NCBI GenBank assembly: GCA_013397075.1 | Contig: VWZS01004853.1 | Location: 1 to 64,000, forward strand | DNA from: Rhabdornis inornatus | Lineage: Eukaryota > Chordata > Aves > Passeriformes > Rhabdornithidae | Direction: 5' to 3' | DNA length: 64,000 nt | Shown here: piece by piece, positions 60,863-64,000 of the stretch | How positions within the stretch are numbered: the first letter of the stretch is position 1 | How the letters are laid out: each line of letters opens with the position of its first letter | Notes under the pieces: generated by a model | Told to the model about the DNA's origin: nothing | The model's database searches: none | What the model saw: the letters and a program-made list of their open reading frames with translations, nothing else | Program-made: the position numbers and the translations under genes

Positions 60863-63800
60863 GTAAGGTCTTTCTCGCACTGTACATGTAGTATCATAAA
60901 TAGATTTTCATGTATCTTTTTCTGTTTTGCTTGTCTATATTTTACTGTTAACACACCTTGAGAAGCTACTTCAGATATCAGTTGTCTGACTAGAGGTCAG
61001 TGTGTCTGTATTGTGCTAAATCCAACAAGAACGTTTGTTTTAATACAGTGTAGTAATTGATCATGGCCAGAAGTGAACGCCTAAGGAAGAGGTCAAGAAG
61101 AGGGCAAATAGCCTCTCAGTCATCTGCGTCTTGGGGACTTCTGAAGCCAGATGTGGCTTCTGTGCGTTTAGTAATTCTTGAATTGCACATTAAGTATTTA
61201 TTTTGTGTAATTTCTGTACGTTCAACAGTTCTCTCAAGTTTTCTTTCACGAACATAAGTGCTCTGTGCAAATCGGAGTTGGTGGGAACAGAGCCCTCCCT
61301 CCCTTGGGATATGCGGGGCGTCTGCGCTCTGCCCCCTTGTGGGTGCAGCTCGGTACTGCAGTTCATTGGCAAGGGCAGGCAGGAGGCGTGGAAAGCTTTG
61401 GGTTGGAAGGGAGCTCTGGTTCCTTACTCAGTGTTCTCATTCCTAGGTCAGTGCCGTGTATAGATGCTCTTTTCTTTGCTGCTTTGCATGTAAGGATTTT
61501 ACCAGTAGGAAACAGATACGCATTGATGTCAAGTACAGGACAACTATTGTAACTAAAGCACTTCTGAGCTGAAATGAGTATGGATAGATCCAACCAACAT
61601 CTAAACTGTCCTTCAAAAATAATATAACACACTGTTTTTCTGTAGTGAAGTAGTAAAACAAATAGACCATGCTTTCTTTTGGCCTTTGAGAACACATGGT
61701 ACATTGGTGTGACAGGACAAAAATATTGAAGTGCCGTTATTGATAGGATATTTGCTATGTGGACTCTTGTATTCAAGACAATTTTATTAGTTACATATTC
61801 TACATATATATTCTATAGTACTTTATAGAATGTAAAAAAAAAAATTATGTTCTATTATTAAGTAATTGTCATTAATAATTAGAATATTATAAGTTCTATA
61901 ATATTTCTTCATAGTGCTCACTTTATTTTGTATTGTTCTATATATTCTGTGCAGGAGAAGTATACAAAAAATTGGAATTTGAATGCATTATAAGAACTGC
62001 CTTTGGAACATCTCTAGTATATCATGTACCCATGTTTGCTTCTGCTACTGCTTTTCATTTCTTGATACATATATATATAATGCTGACTTGCTCAACTGCC
62101 CTTCGTTAGAATTTTATACCATACTTATTTCTGTACTGATTTATTCTTTCTCTCAAAATAGAATAAATTTGTTGCTGCAGAAGTTTACCTTAAAAACCGT
62201 ATCTTGCTATTGCTCAGGAAGGCAAGTACATCTTTGAACATTGGTGTAGGAACTCCAAATCAGTCTTTTAAATTCAACAGAAAAATGGAGGCAGAGGGTT
62301 TGAGAATGTTAGCATAATTTTTTAATGTAAGTTTTTCTTCCATGCATGCTTATCCTGCTTAGGACAACTTTAGTTTTATCTAATTTTAAAAGTTTTTAGT
62401 GCTTATGTAGGTTTGTAAATTTCTATATGTTTATCTAGAAAATGTTCTCCAATTACAAACTTCAAATGTTCAAGTTTGAATTTTGTAGTTTTTCTTTATT
62501 GGGAACAAGGCTGTACATTACTGATCTAGTTTTTGGAATACTTTTCAGTAATTACTATGCTTTTTATACTTGCTCCGAGATGTTTAAAAACCAATCAGGT
62601 TTTTAACAAATCAGGTTTAACACAAATATTCTTGAAACTGAGTTCACAGCTTTTGTATCTATTGTCTTCTGTATTAAAAGCCTACTGTGTTTTGTATAGG
62701 CAATAAACATGTTGTTTGTTTTTGGGTTTTTTTGTCTTGTTTTTCACTTTAGTGAGAAGTAGTCTTTCAGAGTCTTTTTTCCTGGTGGAGCATGCAGAGA
62801 GAGTTTTATTCAAGTACTTGCTTTAAAAATGTGTGATACAGAAAAAATAATATAGATGGGAAAATGTGCCAGTTGCCATTCTTCTTTGGTGTTGCTAATT
62901 TACTCCCTGGAATCAGTTTCCTGATCAACCTTGTTGCTCAGGGCTTCGTCCAGTCAGGTCTTGAAAAGCTCATATGACTTCTCTGCAAAATTGTCTGGAG
63001 CACCAGTTATGCTGAAAAGCCTATTTCTGTAAAAGCAATTCCTGAATGGCATTCAAAATAATTAATATGCCTCTTAATATTTGATGAGCATTTTTGCAAG
63101 TGTAGCACCTAAGTTTGGTTAATTTCTTTTCCAGCATACTTAATAAAGGACAATCATGAGGAGAAAAATGTGGTGGTTTTTTTAATGTATTTTATTTTAA
63201 AAAAAAAGGGCTTTCTTATTCTTCCTTTTCTTTTTTCTTCTCCTTAAATAATTGTTTAGGATTAAAGCAGTGCTTGTTACTCACTTGTTACTCTGCTCAG
63301 CAGTTTCATTATTTCTGTCAATATAAATTCTAAGGTGGATCTTGGAAAAATAAACAGAAAATTTAAGTTCTTTATTTATCACAAAGCTTCAATTAAGGTA
63401 TAGCTCAGTGGGCCTCACTGACTTTTGATAAGGCTTTTTGTGGGCTTTTCCCCTTGCCTCCTGCTTCATTTGAACATTTGTTCTCATTCTATTGCCTGAC
63501 TAGAGAGGCATGTTTCTCCTGCAGAGCTTTGTAGACCATACCTAATTGTAGTGACAAATGACTTGCAGAATGCCTAGATGCCTTGTGTTGTTCAATAATG
63601 TGGAACATCTGAGGCACATCTACCAAACAGACCCCAGAAGATGGAAATGCTAACAGGGACACAGAAGAGCTGCTTAATCTGTGAAGTGGGAAAGTGTCTG
63701 TCAGAGGGGAAGAAAACTGTTGAACCTGTCTGATAGGACTTACTTTCCCTAGGATTCTGGGGACTTGGTGCTTTGGTTTTTTTTGGAGGGTTTCCTTTTC

Positions 63801-64000
63801 AGGCAGCATTCAACATTCATAAATTTTCTGTTTTCAACATTTTGTAAAGTTTTTTCTTTTTGAACTTATTTTCTGGCATGAAGAACAGTTATTTATCTTG
63901 ATAATGAACCATAAATTTTAGTTAGTTTTTTTTTTCTTTTGACCACATTTTAAAAAATGTAATCTGATTGTATATTGAGCATAATATACAAGGCACTACC
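60863..64000 (+). other. FRYL: Probable FRYL intron 2, running off the window
   Basis: AT-rich with a small GC-richer patch near 61280-61400 and a decayed CR1 near 62.9 kb. An acceptor-like site (ttttaatacag) at ~61048 precedes a short Arg/Ser-rich frame at 61063, but I see no convincing donor, so no exon is called. Confidence 0.5.
62895..63060 (-). mobile_element. Decayed CR1 fragment, reverse orientation
   Basis: 'cagggcttcgtccagtcagg' near 62939 followed by 'tcttgaaaa' resembles the reverse-oriented CR1 block (agggcctcatccaacctggcc) seen at 36140. The rest is too diverged to align by eye. Confidence 0.4.

Noticed and set aside
61057..61257. Arg/Ser-rich frame after an acceptor-like site in FRYL intron 2
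   Set aside because: The acceptor looks fair, but I find no good donor and no match to FRYL or another protein.
61363..61776. 137-codon - strand frame
   Set aside because: Antisense of an intron, no domain recognised; its N-terminal part is low in coding-like composition.
1..64000. CRISPR arrays, operons, prophage or tRNA/rRNA genes
   Set aside because: None seen. No regularly spaced repeats, no ribosome-binding-site-led gene runs and no tRNA-like B box with a matching A box. The window is avian genomic DNA.

Overview
This is vertebrate nuclear DNA, almost certainly from a bird. Coding sequence is split into short exons (48-206 nt) by kilobase introns with GT..AG borders. There are CpG-island promoters, several CR1-type LINE fragments and one LTR-like element. 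Nothing looks prokaryotic or viral in gene organisation. The long ORFs (up to 322 codons) lie in GC-rich promoter DNA or in retroelements and are not genes.

Layout. 1-130 is the edge of a GC-rich block, perhaps the promoter of the next gene to the left (CWH43 is expected there from vertebrate synteny). 4.76-5.39 kb is a CpG island, the presumed OCIAD2 promoter and non-coding first exon. It contains five 28-bp tandem units and lies between two CR1 copies. The OCIAD2 coding exons then run on the + strand from 8515 to 16135 (six coding exons, 146 residues). 16.1-26.8 kb is the tail-to-tail intergenic region, with an LTR-like element near 18.3-18.85 kb and a small GC-rich fold-back near 22.9 kb. 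OCIAD1 runs on the - strand from its ATG at 42127 to its stop at 26808 (eight coding exons, 251 residues), starting in a CpG island that carries a perfect NRF-1 site. 42.3-46.3 kb is the gap between divergent promoters. 46.3-48.2 kb is a large CpG island with two runs of undetermined bases, assigned to the FRYL promoter by synteny. The rest is FRYL 5' intron on the + strand, with one well-bounded exon at 60665-60862 that carries a candidate start codon.

How the genes relate. OCIAD1 and OCIAD2 are paralogous OCIA-domain membrane proteins linked to mitochondria and endosomes. Here they are convergent and share exon architecture: two consecutive exons are exactly 54 and 48 nt in both, with the same phases. 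This points to an ancient local inverted duplication. The order (CWH43)-OCIAD2-OCIAD1-FRYL matches the human 4p11 block as I know it. I reconstructed both OCIAD genes exon by exon from the raw sequence, and reading frames are intact throughout. I found no new multi-gene system. The less expected observations are a 22-bp-stem hairpin in the FRYL intron, the minisatellite in the OCIAD2 promoter, an inverted CR1 pair beside OCIAD1 exon 4, and substitutions at normally conserved OCIA positions in OCIAD1.
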